Both the position numbers and the translations under genes were made by a program. A model generated the notes under the pieces. That model did not search any database and was not told the origin of the DNA. It saw only the letters and a program-made list of their open reading frames with translations. DNA of 64,000 nt, taken from positions 1 through 64,000 of the forward strand of contig JAMFSR010000001.1 of NCBI GenBank assembly GCA_026225395.1, given 5' to 3'. Positions 32,406 to 43,405 of the stretch are shown here, piece after piece (the stretch's first letter is position 1; every line of letters begins with the position of its first letter). The stretch is from Granulicella sapmiensis (GTDB lineage: Bacteria; Acidobacteriota; Terriglobia; Terriglobales; Acidobacteriaceae).

Positions 32406-33708
32406 ATCCGGCCTCGGCCTCACCACCTAAAGCCTCATCTGGAAACCCGGTTCCCCGTTCTACCGCCGGCATTTCCTCCGGCAGAGGATAGCGTGTTGCC
32501 GCATAGAACAGCACGAGCAAGACAATCGCCTTTATCTGCCCTTCAATCGTCCGCCCTCTGAAAATAAACTCGCTTAACGGAGCACAGAGAAGAACGAAAC
32601 AGACAAGTATCAGCTGAAGACCGCGGATCCTTCGCTCCCCTGCTCTTAACACGACCAAGGACACCATCGCCCACGGCACATAAAGATGCATCAGCGTGTA
32701 GTCCAGCGAAACCGGTGGCAAAACGATGCAAGCCACCGTCAAACAGATCACCTGGTTTACCACCGGCAGTTTTCGTATCCGGAGAAAGTAGAGCGCGCAC
32801 CCCGCCACTGCCACGATGCCAAGGTAGACGTTCAACCACTTCGAAAGCACCTCCGCCGAAGGCAGATGCGGCAGTAGGGTCTTCAGTAGCGCGAACAGCG
32901 AATGGTCGTATCCGATCTCAGGAAACAGCCGGTGCAGGAACGCATATTCCCGAAAATGCTCAATGCCCGCAGCGATCTGATGAGCGGAATACGCAATCGA
33001 AGGGCAAACCGCCCAAAGCGAAAACAAGTTGACCGCAGCTGCCAGGATCACCGCAAAGACACACTGCCGATACTGCTTCTTTGCCACCAGAAGGCCAAGA
33101 AACACGAACGGATAGATCTTCAGCGCCATGGCAAACCCGATGCATGCCGCCGCGAGCCACGTTCGCCCGTCTAAAAACGCCCATACCGCTCCAATCGTCA
33201 GGCCCAGAAGGACGATCTCCATGTTGCCGTCTTTCAACTCAAACCAGAAAGGGTAGGAAAGAAAAAAACAGGCCGTCAGGTACAGCAGCGCAGTCCGTCT
33301 GGAAACTCCAAATTCAATCCACCTCCGCCCAAGCATCCCTCCCGAAATCGCTACAAGCAAAAGTGAGAACACGAGGAAAGCCAACGTGGTCAGCCTGCCG
33401 AACAGGTAGAAAAACCAATAGAGCAAGGCTATCGGTGCAGGATACATAAAAGGCACCTGCCCCGCGTATTCGAAGAAACTCAGCTTATGAAAATACTGAA
33501 ACCGCCCCGTGTAGGCGAGCAAATCGTAGGCAAACGCGCCGGGATTGAAAATTGGAAAGTTGAAGGGAAAATGCAGGTGCAGCACAAGATAGCTGAACAC
33601 TTCAATTCCGCCGCAAACCCCTGTAGCGACCGCGGACCAAAATAGAAATTGCCGCAGAAATGTGGGAAGTGGTGTCGTCATTCGAGGTTTGAAACTGGAT
33701 GATTCCAT
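32365..33708 (-). CDS. GT87-like (DUF2029) membrane glycosyltransferase
   Basis: A polytopic membrane protein of about 447 residues with around 10 hydrophobic helices. It fits the GT-C glycosyltransferase family 87/DUF2029 (mannosyltransferases using polyprenyl-phosphate sugar). The N-terminal loop after the first helix (NFPIFNPGAFAYDLLAY) contains acidic and Tyr residues where GT-C enzymes hold the catalytic Asp. AMALKIYPFVFLGLLV with the conserved Lys-Ile-Tyr-Pro is the best family marker. The ATG at 33708 is taken; the track start is TTG two codons earlier. It overlaps the convergent gene's 3' end by 41 bp. The acceptor is unknown. Confidence 0.82.
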   Translation of the reverse strand: MESSSFKPRMTTPLPTFLRQFLFWSAVATGVCGGIEVFSYLVLHLHFPFNFPIFNPGAFAYDLLAYTGRFQYFHKLSFFEYAGQVPFMYPAPIALLYWFFYLFGRLTTLAFLVFSLLLVAISGGMLGRRWIEFGVSRRTALLYLTACFFLSYPFWFELKDGNMEIVLLGLTIGAVWAFLDGRTWLAAACIGFAMALKIYPFVFLGLLVAKKQYRQCVFAVILAAAVNLFSLWAVCPSIAYSAHQIAAGIEHFREYAFLHRLFPEIGYDHSLFALLKTLLPHLPSAEVLSKWLNVYLGIVAVAGCALYFLRIRKLPVVNQVICLTVACIVLPPVSLDYTLMHLYVPWAMVSLVVLRAGERRIRGLQLILVCFVLLCAPLSEFIFRGRTIEGQIKAIVLLVLFYAATRYPLPEEMPAVERGTGFPDEALGGEAEAGSMGPIRLRDGFAR

Positions 33709-33756
33709 GGCCAAATTCTACAGACACACCTACCAGCAACCCGATACCCCACAAAA

Positions 33757-33786
33757 AGATCGCCTCCCGAAGGAGGCGATCTCACA
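33757..33786 (-). terminator. Rho-independent terminator of the DUF427 gene
   Basis: AGATCGCCTCC and GGAGGCGATCT form a perfect 11-bp stem with a 4-nt loop. On the minus strand the stem is followed by TTTTTGTGG. It lies about 30 bp downstream of the DUF427 stop codon and upstream of the GT87-like gene, separating the two minus-strand genes. Confidence 0.88.
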
Positions 33787-33812
33787 ACAAACTCACAACC
33801 AATCCACAAGAT

Positions 33813-34100
33813 TTACGTGGTCACAATCTCCACCCCACGCCAGAACGCAACATGGTGCTTCACAGTCTTCGCAGCAGGCTTCGGGTCCGGGTAGTACCAG
33901 GCCGCGTCAGGATTTTCCTGTCCGTCGACCAGCACGGTGTAGTACCGCGCCATACCCTTCCAGGGGCAGCTTGAGCTCGTCGAGCTCGGTTTCAGGAACG
34001 AGCGATTGACAGTTTCTTCGGGAAAATAAATATTCCCCTCGACAGTCTCGATCTTCTCGCTCTCCGCTAGAGTCTGTCCGTTCCAAATTGCCTTTGCCAT
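33813..34100 (-). CDS. DUF427-domain protein
   Basis: A 95-residue cytoplasmic protein of the DUF427 family, whose function is unknown. Typical features are AIWNGQTLAESEKIETVEGNIYFP, the CPWKGMARYY turn, and AAWYYPDPKPAAKTVKHHVAFW near the end. The start at 34100 is preceded by GGAGCAGAA, whereas the track start 54 bp upstream has no ribosome binding site and adds residues outside the family. It is transcribed alone, with a terminator behind it. Confidence 0.9.
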   Translation of the reverse strand: MAKAIWNGQTLAESEKIETVEGNIYFPEETVNRSFLKPSSTSSSCPWKGMARYYTVLVDGQENPDAAWYYPDPKPAAKTVKHHVAFWRGVEIVTT

Positions 34101-34454
34101 TTCTGCTCCAATCATTTCAGTCAGATACAGCAGGCAGCCCATCTCGCCATTCAAGGCCGAGCGCTCCTGTGCCGCGGTTTTGCCGCGTACCCTTTACGGT
34201 TATAGCACAAATCTACTAGAAATGGAAAGTCGCAACCAAGGTTCTACCAAACCTCATAGTTACCAACCCGTAAACACCACTGGTTACCAAGCGATCGAAC
34301 CCCCACGCCGAAACCGCCACAAAACCGAGTGACCCACCCTTTCGGAGTTTCACCACAAAACCGGGTGGCCCATCCGTTCGGAGCTTCACCCCGAAAGGGT
34401 GGGGTATCGTTTGCGGTACCAAACGACCGTGCTCCCGCCCCAGCAACGCCAGCC
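34101..34454. repeat. Intergenic region with CCCACCCTTTCGG-type repeats
   Basis: No gene is visible here. The 34240-34310 part repeats GTTACCAA twice. The 34331-34411 part has GTGACCCACCCTTTCGGAG and, in opposite sense, CCGAAAGGGTGGGGTATCG, with GGGTGGCCCATCCGTTCGG between them. The same words occur at 43588-43632 and 45916-45959, so this is a dispersed hairpin-forming repeat family distinct from the GGGCTAAAGCCC type. Confidence 0.65.
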
Positions 34455-37391
<2,937 letters not shown>

Positions 37392-37645
37392 TCCTTACAC
37401 CTATCCGGGGACAGCGGCCCAGAGGCCCGTCCCATTTCCAATTCCATTGCAAACTAACACGTTTTGCCGAGGCCAAGTCAAACCGCCCCTCAGCTTCTTA
37501 CCCTACGCAACCCCGCAAGGGCATGTTCCATTGGACGTGCGAACTTGCTTTTTCTCGACTCGCCACAGACCGGGTTCCCCATTCATCGGGCAGCATTTGG
37601 CCCGATGGGTGGGCCGCCACAAACGCCTGCACCTGCATGCGACTG
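37392..37645. other. Gap between topA and dprA, with one hairpin
   Basis: I see no gene. The part at about 37555-37615 has GGGTTCCCCATTCATCGGG and then CCCGATGGGTGGGCC, which can pair and resembles the GGGTGGCCCATC repeat family. No promoter with good boxes was recognised on the minus strand for topA. Confidence 0.45.
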
Positions 37646-38815
37646 CTAGAAAGACCGCACGTAATTCTTGCCCGGCATCTGCTTCACACGGCCCGCAAGC
37701 TCCAGCTCGAACAACGCCGTAAATATCTCACCCGAAACCATCTTCGGCTCCAGTCTCTCGATTAAATCATCGAGCTGCAGTGCCTCATCCTGCCTCAACT
37801 CGGCAAGCACCGTCCGCTCATGCTGCCCCATCGCAGGGGTCGCTTCAGCGGCCTGTCCTGCGAATAAGGATGCGGTCCCCGCGGAAAACGATTCATTCGC
37901 CCCCACCCGCTCTTCCACTTCCAACCGCACCTGCGAGGGCAAATCCTCCCACACATCCTCCCAGGTTGCGGTCAATTTTGCTCCCTGCTTGATCAGCGTA
38001 TTCGGCCCCCAGGCGTTTTTGTTTGTTGCATTTCCAGGCACCGCGTACACATCGCGCCCTTGCTCCAACGCGCATCGCGCCGTGATTCTGGTACCCGAAT
38101 ACTCCGCCGCTTCAATCACCAGCACGCCGACACTCATGCCACTCAGCGTCCGGTTCCGGATGGGAAAATTCTGCGGCGCCGGAAAGGTTCCCAGCGGAAA
38201 CTCACTGACCACCGCACCGCCCTGCGCGACGATTTGTTCGGCAAGCTTCTTGTTTTCCTTCGGATAGATCATATCGATCCCCGTGCCCCAAACCGCAACA
38301 GTCGTCCCCCCGGCGTCGAGCGCCCCTTTGTGCGCGCACGTATCCACACCCCGCGCCATGCCGCTCATGATGACCATGCCGCGCCGCGCCAGATCGCGAC
38401 TGATGACCTCTGCCATCCCCGCTCCATAGGGCGAAGGTTGCCGCGTTCCAACAACCGCAATCCCCGCACGATTCAACACACTCGCATCGCCCCGAACCCA
38501 GAGCACGGGCGGCGGATCGTAGATCTCCATCAAGCGGCCGGGATAGGCTTCGTCGTCAGGCGTCAGGAAGACTGCGCCCATCTCCGCTGTCCGCCCAGCC
38601 TCTTCCACTGCAGCTGCACGAGCTCGTCCGTCAAAGCAGAACTGTGCGGACTCCGCAGGCATGCCGACGCCCTCAAGCTCGGTCAATGAAGCCGAGAACA
38701 CGCGCTCAGCACCACCCATCCGCTGCACTGCTCTTGCAATTCGCGTAGGCCCCATCCGCGGCGTCAACGCCAGCGCCAGCCACCCCAGGCGCGCCTCTGC
38801 CTTCATCTCATCCAT
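37646..38815 (-). CDS. dprA: DNA-processing protein DprA
   Basis: DprA binds incoming single-stranded DNA and loads RecA during natural transformation. The N-terminal SAM/HhH-like region (LALALTPRMGPTRIARAVQ) is followed by the Rossmann-like core: RAGIAVVGTRQPSPYG, SGMARGVDTCAHKGAL, GTGIDMIYPKENKKL, SEFPLGTFPAPQNFPIRNRTLSG (quoted in part) and EAAEYSGTRITARCALEQGR. A C-terminal winged-helix domain (LDDLIERLEPKMVSGEIFTAL) completes it. The start at 38815 is tentative; the track ORF begins 38 residues earlier with poor coding character. It is divergent from mqnA. cinA at 58.2 kb is a second competence-linked gene in the window. Confidence 0.94.
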   Translation of the reverse strand: MDEMKAEARLGWLALALTPRMGPTRIARAVQRMGGAERVFSASLTELEGVGMPAESAQFCFDGRARAAAVEEAGRTAEMGAVFLTPDDEAYPGRLMEIYDPPPVLWVRGDASVLNRAGIAVVGTRQPSPYGAGMAEVISRDLARRGMVIMSGMARGVDTCAHKGALDAGGTTVAVWGTGIDMIYPKENKKLAEQIVAQGGAVVSEFPLGTFPAPQNFPIRNRTLSGMSVGVLVIEAAEYSGTRITARCALEQGRDVYAVPGNATNKNAWGPNTLIKQGAKLTATWEDVWEDLPSQVRLEVEERVGANESFSAGTASLFAGQAAEATPAMGQHERTVLAELRQDEALQLDDLIERLEPKMVSGEIFTALFELELAGRVKQMPGKNYVRSF

Positions 38816-38883
38816 GTACGCGAACCCTCTCCGCAGCGTTGTGACTCGCATCCTATCAAACCCGGGCTGACTAGAATAAGGAT

Positions 38884-39750
38884 GTGCCTCTTCGCGTAGC
38901 TGCCATCTCGTTTCTGAATCCTGCTCCACTCCTCTATAACTTCGAGCACGAACCTACTGCCTCGCAGCTGCGGTCGCACTATGACGTTCACTACACAACA
39001 CCCGCGAATTGCGCTACAGAACTGCTGAATGGAACGGCGGATCTTGGGCTGATTCCGATCGCTTCGCTGACGCCGGAGTTGGCGATTGTTCCAGGATGCA
39101 CGATCGCTTCGCTGCATGAGGTTCGCAGCATTCTGCTGCTGGTGAAAAACTCTCAAAATCTCAGTGATGACGCGGCTTTGAGGGCTGTACGCACAGTAGC
39201 TGCGGACGCTGCTTCGCGGAGTTCGCAGGCTTATGCGCACATACTTTTTGAGCATTTTCACCAGGCAAAACCAAGCTTCGTCGAGCATCTGGCAGACCCG
39301 ATTCCTATGCTTGCGCAAGCGGATGCTGCGCTGCTGATTGGTGATCCCGCGCTGCTGGCGCGGGAGCATCGTGGGGCTATTGAGGCGGCGCATCCGGGGC
39401 TGCTTTGGTTGGATCTGGCGGCGGTTTGGCGGGGGCTTACGGGACTTCCCTGGGTTGCAGCTGTATGGGCTGTGCGGCCGGAAGCGATTGATTTTGCGGG
39501 AGTTACAGCCGTGCAGTTGATTGCGGATCTTACTGCCAGCCGCGATAACGGGCTGGCGCATATTGAGGAGTTGGTGCGGGAGTGGACGCCGCGTTTGGAG
39601 GTTCCGGCGGCTACGATTCGGACGTATCTGACTGAAAACATTCACTATACGCTGGACGCGGAGTGTGTGAAGGCTATTGAGGAGTTTCGGGGGTTGGCGG
39701 CGGGGATTGGGGTGTTGCCGGAGTTGGGAAAACTGACCTTTTTGTCGTGA
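38884..39750 (+). CDS. mqnA: Chorismate dehydratase MqnA (futalosine pathway of menaquinone)
   Basis: MqnA converts chorismate to 3-enolpyruvyl-benzoate, the first step of the futalosine route to menaquinone. The periplasmic-binding-protein-like fold is recognised from VAAISFLNPAPLLYNF, the ligand-binding NGTADLGLIPIASL and VRSILLLVKNSQN. Its 288 residues are standard. It starts with GTG, 68 bp from the divergent dprA start. The gene lies across the composition switch: its first third is balanced while its second half is strongly G/T-rich on the coding strand. The other mqn genes are not in the window. Confidence 0.9.
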   Translation: MPLRVAAISFLNPAPLLYNFEHEPTASQLRSHYDVHYTTPANCATELLNGTADLGLIPIASLTPELAIVPGCTIASLHEVRSILLLVKNSQNLSDDAALRAVRTVAADAASRSSQAYAHILFEHFHQAKPSFVEHLADPIPMLAQADAALLIGDPALLAREHRGAIEAAHPGLLWLDLAAVWRGLTGLPWVAAVWAVRPEAIDFAGVTAVQLIADLTASRDNGLAHIEELVREWTPRLEVPAATIRTYLTENIHYTLDAECVKAIEEFRGLAAGIGVLPELGKLTFLS

Positions 39751-39754
39751 CGTT

Positions 39755-39843
39755 TTTGTGGATGTTTGTGGTGCGTTGTGGTGGTTTTACGCATTTTGTG
39801 GTGTCCAGCAACCTTTACATTTTGTCCAGCAAACTTGACATGT
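39755..39843 (+). repeat. Helically phased TTGTGG motifs plus a 21-bp direct repeat
   Basis: TTGTGG occurs at 39756, 39766, 39776 and 39796, i.e. at exact 10-bp and 20-bp steps, giving decamers TTTGTGGATG, TTTGTGGTGC, GTTGTGGTGG and TTTGTGGTGT. Directly after, TGTCCAGCAACCTTTACATTT is followed at a 21-bp step by TGTCCAGCAAACTTGACATGT (18 of 21 identical). The segment sits between mqnA and the DedA gene, close to the strand-composition switch. Confidence 0.7.
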
Positions 39844-39904
39844 TTTGGGGATCGGCTGGCTGGGCGAGTCTTCGACCTGTATCCTCGCGTCAGACCCCAA
39901 GAGT

Positions 39905-40609
39905 ATGATGCCCGACTTAAATCCCGCCCTCGCTCTCTTCGCACTCGCGGCGAGCCATAAGGCGCTGCATTTTTTGTTCCACCTGGGGCTGGTGGGGCTG
40001 TTTGTGATCTCGTCGGTCGATAGCTCGTTTATTCCGCTTCCGATTCCGGGCGTTACAGACATCATGATCATCGTCTACGCGGCGAACAAGGCGAATGTGA
40101 TCCTGCTGGTGCTGATTGCGACGACGGGTTCGGCCGCAGGGGGATTGTTTTCGCATGCCGTTGGGCAGGCGGGTGGGATGAAGTTCCTGGAGAAGAATGT
40201 TCCGAAGCCGATTCTGAAGCGAGTGACGGTTTGGATGGAGTCGCATGCGATTCTCGCGGTGGCGCTGCCTGCGCTGTTGCCGCCGCCGGCACCGCTTTCG
40301 CCGTTTGTGCTGGCTGCGGGTGCGGTGCAGATGTCGCGGAAGAAGTTCATGACGGCGTTTGTGATCAGCCGGTTTGTGCGGCACTCGATTGCGGCGTGGC
40401 TCGGGGTGCATTATGGGCGCGCGGTGGTGGGATTGTGGTCGCGGTTTTCGGCGGAGTGGGGGACGAGGATTTTGATCGGGCTGTGGACGTTCATGCTGCT
40501 ATTTGCGGGGATCGCGATCTGGCGGTTGATCAAGACCTCGCGGGAGTTGGAGATGGAGACGGGGAAGCGATTGAAGCAGAGGGTCGCGCGGAAGCCGAGA
40601 GCAGCGTAG
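39905..40609 (+). CDS. DedA/VTT-family membrane protein
   Basis: A 234-residue inner-membrane protein of the DedA/VTT (SNARE-associated) family, members of which are linked to undecaprenyl phosphate or phospholipid transport and membrane homeostasis. Hydrophobic segments include HLGLVGLFVISSVDSSFIPLP (first re-entrant region), VILLVLIATTGSAAGGLFSH, and the signature near ALPALLPPPAPLSPFVLAAGA, followed by IGLWTFMLLFAGIAIWRLI. The start is one of two adjacent ATGs (39905 or 39908); the longer track ORF begins in the repeat region and is not credible. The C-terminal tail is basic. Confidence 0.87.
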   Translation: MMPDLNPALALFALAASHKALHFLFHLGLVGLFVISSVDSSFIPLPIPGVTDIMIIVYAANKANVILLVLIATTGSAAGGLFSHAVGQAGGMKFLEKNVPKPILKRVTVWMESHAILAVALPALLPPPAPLSPFVLAAGAVQMSRKKFMTAFVISRFVRHSIAAWLGVHYGRAVVGLWSRFSAEWGTRILIGLWTFMLLFAGIAIWRLIKTSRELEMETGKRLKQRVARKPRAA

Positions 40610-40701
40610 AGCGAGTTTTGGGGGTTGCGGTTGGGGTTGGCTATGAGGAAATTGCGGCGATTGCGGAGTAAAATGTTATATCGCGAGGTTGGTGAGCAGC
40701 C

Positions 40702-40905
40702 ATGATGATCGACAAGAATCCGAAACATTGGAAGCTGTTGTTTTTCTATTACAACCAGGAGCAGCCACGCCTCTGGGTGCGAAGGCGGTGGGCCTGGGGA
40801 CTCACGCTCAACTTCGCCAATCCGATGGCGTGGGCGGTTGTCGCCGTGACCCTCACGATACCGGTGATCGGCGCCATGATCGAACAGGTTCATTCGATCC
40901 ACTAG
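40702..40905 (+). CDS. Small DUF5808-like protein with one membrane helix
   Basis: A 67-residue protein. The N-terminal part (KHWKLLFFYYNQEQPRLWVRRR, quoted in part) followed by GWGLTLNFANPMAW-type wording (WGLTLNFANPMAWA) matches the short motif of DUF5808-type proteins, and then one hydrophobic helix (AVVAVTLTIPVIGAMI). GGTGAGC lies before the double ATG. Its function is unknown. It precedes the SRP RNA gene on the same strand. Confidence 0.72.
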   Translation: MMIDKNPKHWKLLFFYYNQEQPRLWVRRRWAWGLTLNFANPMAWAVVAVTLTIPVIGAMIEQVHSIH

Positions 40906-40934
40906 ATCGAGACGATGCCCGAATTTCGATGGAC

Positions 40935-40963
40935 TCGCTTCGGTCTGCGTCTCCTGCTAAACT
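40935..40963 (+). promoter_or_regulatory. Probable promoter of the SRP RNA gene
   Basis: TAAACT at 40958-40963 ends 7 nt before the first base of the predicted RNA, the right distance for a -10 box. TCGCTT at 40935-40940, 17 bp upstream of it, is a weak -35 candidate. Confidence 0.5.
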
Positions 40964-40970
40964 GTGATCT

Positions 40971-41068
40971 GTGCCGGGTCCTACGCGACGCATACCCGCC
41001 AACCCCGCCAGGTCCGGAAGGAAGCAACGGTAACGGGCCCATGCGGGCGCAGTAGGGTAACCCGGTAC
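40971..41068 (+). ncRNA. ffs: Small signal recognition particle RNA (4.5S type)
   Basis: The apical SRP domain with the conserved CAGGTCCGGAAGGAAGCA is present and gives the GGAA tetraloop and the asymmetric loop that bind Ffh. The ends pair: GTGCCGGGT (40971-40979) with ACCCGGTAC (41060-41068), nine pairs including one G-U. The length of about 98 nt matches the short bacterial form lacking an Alu domain. The RNA works with Ffh and FtsY in co-translational membrane targeting. It is intergenic between a DUF5808-like gene and fabH. Confidence 0.95.
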
Positions 41069-41128
41069 AGTAAACCCTCCCTTCTGGAATAACCCTCCCA
41101 AGACAAGATGAGCCGGTGCAGTGGAATG

Positions 41129-41272
41129 CCCGGGGCTAAAGCCCCTTGAGGGCAAAGCTTGTTCGTGGGGCTAAAGCCCCACGCTAATCCGAAAGGCAAG
41201 GCGGCTAAGGCCTTGCGCTCATCCGAAGGAGAGGCGTCTGATATCTCGCGCCAATCCGAAAGACGAGCGGGT
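41129..41272 (+). repeat. REP-like cluster upstream of fabH
   Basis: GGGGCTAAAGCCCC occurs twice, 41 bp apart, followed by ACGCTAATCCGAAAGGCAAGG. Further degenerate units follow (GCGGCTAAGGCCTTGCGCTCATCCGAAGG; CGCCAATCCGAAAGACGA). These palindromes fall inside the N-terminal extension of the fabH ORF in the track, which shows that the extension is not coding. Confidence 0.8.
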
Positions 41273-41359
41273 TGTGGGCGAAAACCGCCTTGTAAGCCTC
41301 AAAATCCATTCGTGCGCGGTAAGATACCTTTTGTTGTGCTTCTCCCGGAGGATGGCAGT

Positions 41360-42376
41360 TTGAGTCTTGAGTTGAAACCCCGCAATACTGTTCGCGCGAA
41401 AATTTCAGCCGTTGGAGCTTATGTTCCACCCCGTCTGCTGACCAATGCAGACCTTGAGAAGATGGTCGCGACGAACGACCAATGGATTACGGAACGCACC
41501 GGCATTCGGCAGCGGCATATTGTGGACAAGGGCGTCGCGACGAGCGACCTGGCGGCGGAAGCGGCTAGGGACTGCCTGAAGAAGGCGGGAGTTGCAGCGA
41601 GCGATCTGGACGCGATCATTGTGGCGACGGTAACGCCGGATATGTTCTTTCCCGCGACGGCTTGCCTGGTGCAGGAGAAGATTGGCGCGACGGGAGCGTG
41701 GGGGTTCGATCTTTCGGCGGCTTGCTCGGGATTTATTTATGCGCTGCAGATGGGCGCGAAGCTGATTGAAAGCGGAGCGCACAAGAAAGTGCTGGTGATC
41801 GGGGCAGATGTGATGAGCTCGATCATTGATTACACCGATCGCGCGACGTGCATTTTGTTTGGCGATGGTGCGGGTGCGGTGCTGCTGGAGCCTTGTGCCG
41901 AGGGTGAAGTCGGGCTCGTGGACTTTGTGCATGAGATCGATGGCTCGGGGGCGAGCTCGTTGTATATGCCGGGGGGCGGGAGTTTGCATCCTTCGACGGC
42001 GGAGACCGTGGCGAATAAAGAACACTATGTTCACCAGGAAGGCGGGGCGGTGTTCAAGGTGGCGGTGCGGAAGATGTCTGAGCTTTCGGAGACGCTGCTG
42101 ACACGTAATGGATTGACGCCGGCGGATATCGATTTGTTTATTCCGCACCAGGCGAACCAGAGGATCATTCTTTCGACGGCAGAGAAGCTGGGGATGCCGG
42201 AAGAGAAGATCGTGATCAACATTGGCGAGTATGGGAATACGACCGCTGCGACGATTCCGTTGGCGATGCATACGGCGCTGGAGCAAGGGCGGTTGAAGAA
42301 GGATGGGTTGATTCTTCTGGCTAGCTTTGGGGGCGGGTACACGATTGGGACTACGTTGCTGCGGTGGGAGTTTTGA
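41360..42376 (+). CDS. fabH: Beta-ketoacyl-ACP synthase III
   Basis: FabH condenses acetyl-CoA with malonyl-ACP to start fatty acid synthesis. The catalytic triad is visible: Cys in [11 protein letters not shown] (near 121), His in [10 protein letters not shown] (near 264) and Asn in [14 protein letters not shown] (near 292). I place the start at TTG 41360 because GGAGG lies 8 nt upstream and the protein then begins [23 protein letters not shown] (quoted in part), the standard N-terminus, giving 338 residues. The 405-residue ORF in the track reads back through REP repeats. The 3' end touches a heptamer tract shared with the convergent hydrolase gene. Confidence 0.95.
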   Translation: MSLELKPRNTVRAKISAVGAYVPPRLLTNADLEKMVATNDQWITERTGIRQRHIVDKGVATSDLAAEAARDCLKKAGVAASDLDAIIVATVTPDMFFPATACLVQEKIGATGAWGFDLSAACSGFIYALQMGAKLIESGAHKKVLVIGADVMSSIIDYTDRATCILFGDGAGAVLLEPCAEGEVGLVDFVHEIDGSGASSLYMPGGGSLHPSTAETVANKEHYVHQEGGAVFKVAVRKMSELSETLLTRNGLTPADIDLFIPHQANQRIILSTAEKLGMPEEKIVINIGEYGNTTAATIPLAMHTALEQGRLKKDGLILLASFGGGYTIGTTLLRWEF

Positions 42377-42383
42377 AGAGCAG

Positions 42384-42408
42384 TGATTAGGGATTAGGGA
42401 TTAGGGTT
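42384..42408. repeat. GATTAGG/GGGATTA heptamer tract
   Basis: GATTAGG is repeated three times in tandem, ending TTAGGGTT. The stop codon of the minus-strand hydrolase (TAA) is inside the tract. It is of the same type as the tracts at 6153 and 50330. Confidence 0.75.
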
Positions 42409-43405
42409 GCGGTAGTTTGTCGAGGAAGTCGTTCATGGCGCGGAGGACCTCGGCTTCGTTGGCGTTGAAGACGTAGTGATCGGCGTTGGGCAGACGGATG
42501 ACTTTGGCCGAAGGGACACCTGCTTCGAAGGCGTTGGCCAGGTTGGTGGTCCTCTCGAGGTCGGCTGCTACCGCTGCGGCGTGGTGGGCGGCGTCCGTGG
42601 GGAGGATGGCGCCTGAGTTTGGGTTGTGCGGCACGGCGAAGATGGCGAGGCAGGGGGCCTTGATCTCGGTGTATTTGTGCTCGCCGCTGAAGATGGCGGA
42701 GAAGACGGTTGTGGATGGCTGCAGTGGGGCATTTGCTGTGGGCGGCGGGATGTCCTGCAGTAACTTCAACTGATTCTGGAGATCCTTTTCCAGTTGGGGA
42801 AGACTGGCGAGCAGGCCTTCGATTTCCTGCCCATAGCCGGAGGGATAGCCGTTGTTGGGGAGGAGTTGCTCGATCCTGTTGCGGGTGTCGAGCATATCGA
42901 GTTGCGGGTCGCCGTGGACGCGATCGTAGAAGGCGTAGGGGAAGCCGGCGTCGAGGTAGATGAGGCCACTGACTTTCTCGGGATGGCGGCTGCCGATAGA
43001 ACTCAGTTCTCCGCCAGCGATCGAGTGTCCCGCGACGACGGGCTTTTGCAGATCGAGGGCGTAGATGACGGCAAGAACATCGTCGCCGAGACGGTCGGAG
43101 GAGTAGTTGTGGGCGTCGGGGGTGGGGGCGCTGGAGTTGCCGAAGCCGCGGCGGGTGATGCCGTAGACGTGGTACTTGCCGATGAATTTGGGTGCAAAGG
43201 TATCAAAGACATGGGCAGTGTTGCCGAGCCCGGCGAGGAAGACGAGAGGGCGTCCGGTACCGCCCCAGTCGAGGACTTCAATCTTGACGCCGGGTTCAAC
43301 GATGACGAACTGCACGGCGCCCTGTGCGTGGAGGCTGCCTGCAAAGAAGATGGCGAGCCCGTAAGCCCATAGCGTGTTCCGATTCAGCTTTCGTCCCAGT
43401 TTCAT
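42401..43405 (-). CDS. Secreted alpha/beta hydrolase
   Basis: A 334-residue hydrolase with an N-terminal signal peptide (NTLWAYGLAIFFAGSLHAQG). The alpha/beta fold shows the oxyanion region VFLAGLGNTAHVFD, RRGFGNSS, the nucleophile elbow VAGHSIAGGE (a GxSxG), and a C-terminal His in LPNADHYVF; the acid is probably in the LAIFAVP-following segment. It is likely periplasmic. The substrate is unknown. Its stop codon is supplied by the repeat tract and its 3' end faces fabH. Confidence 0.86.
   Translation of the reverse strand: MKLGRKLNRNTLWAYGLAIFFAGSLHAQGAVQFVIVEPGVKIEVLDWGGTGRPLVFLAGLGNTAHVFDTFAPKFIGKYHVYGITRRGFGNSSAPTPDAHNYSSDRLGDDVLAVIYALDLQKPVVAGHSIAGGELSSIGSRHPEKVSGLIYLDAGFPYAFYDRVHGDPQLDMLDTRNRIEQLLPNNGYPSGYGQEIEGLLASLPQLEKDLQNQLKLLQDIPPPTANAPLQPSTTVFSAIFSGEHKYTEIKAPCLAIFAVPHNPNSGAILPTDAAHHAAAVAADLERTTNLANAFEAGVPSAKVIRLPNADHYVFNANEAEVLRAMNDFLDKLPQP

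Noticed and set aside
39755-39804. CRISPR-like array
   Set aside because: The TTGTGG units are 10 bp apart without unique spacers, and no cas gene is nearby.
39750-39905. Canonical DnaA boxes (TTATCCACA)
   Set aside because: None found by eye; only a partial match (TGTGGAT) is present, so no oriC is annotated as a feature.
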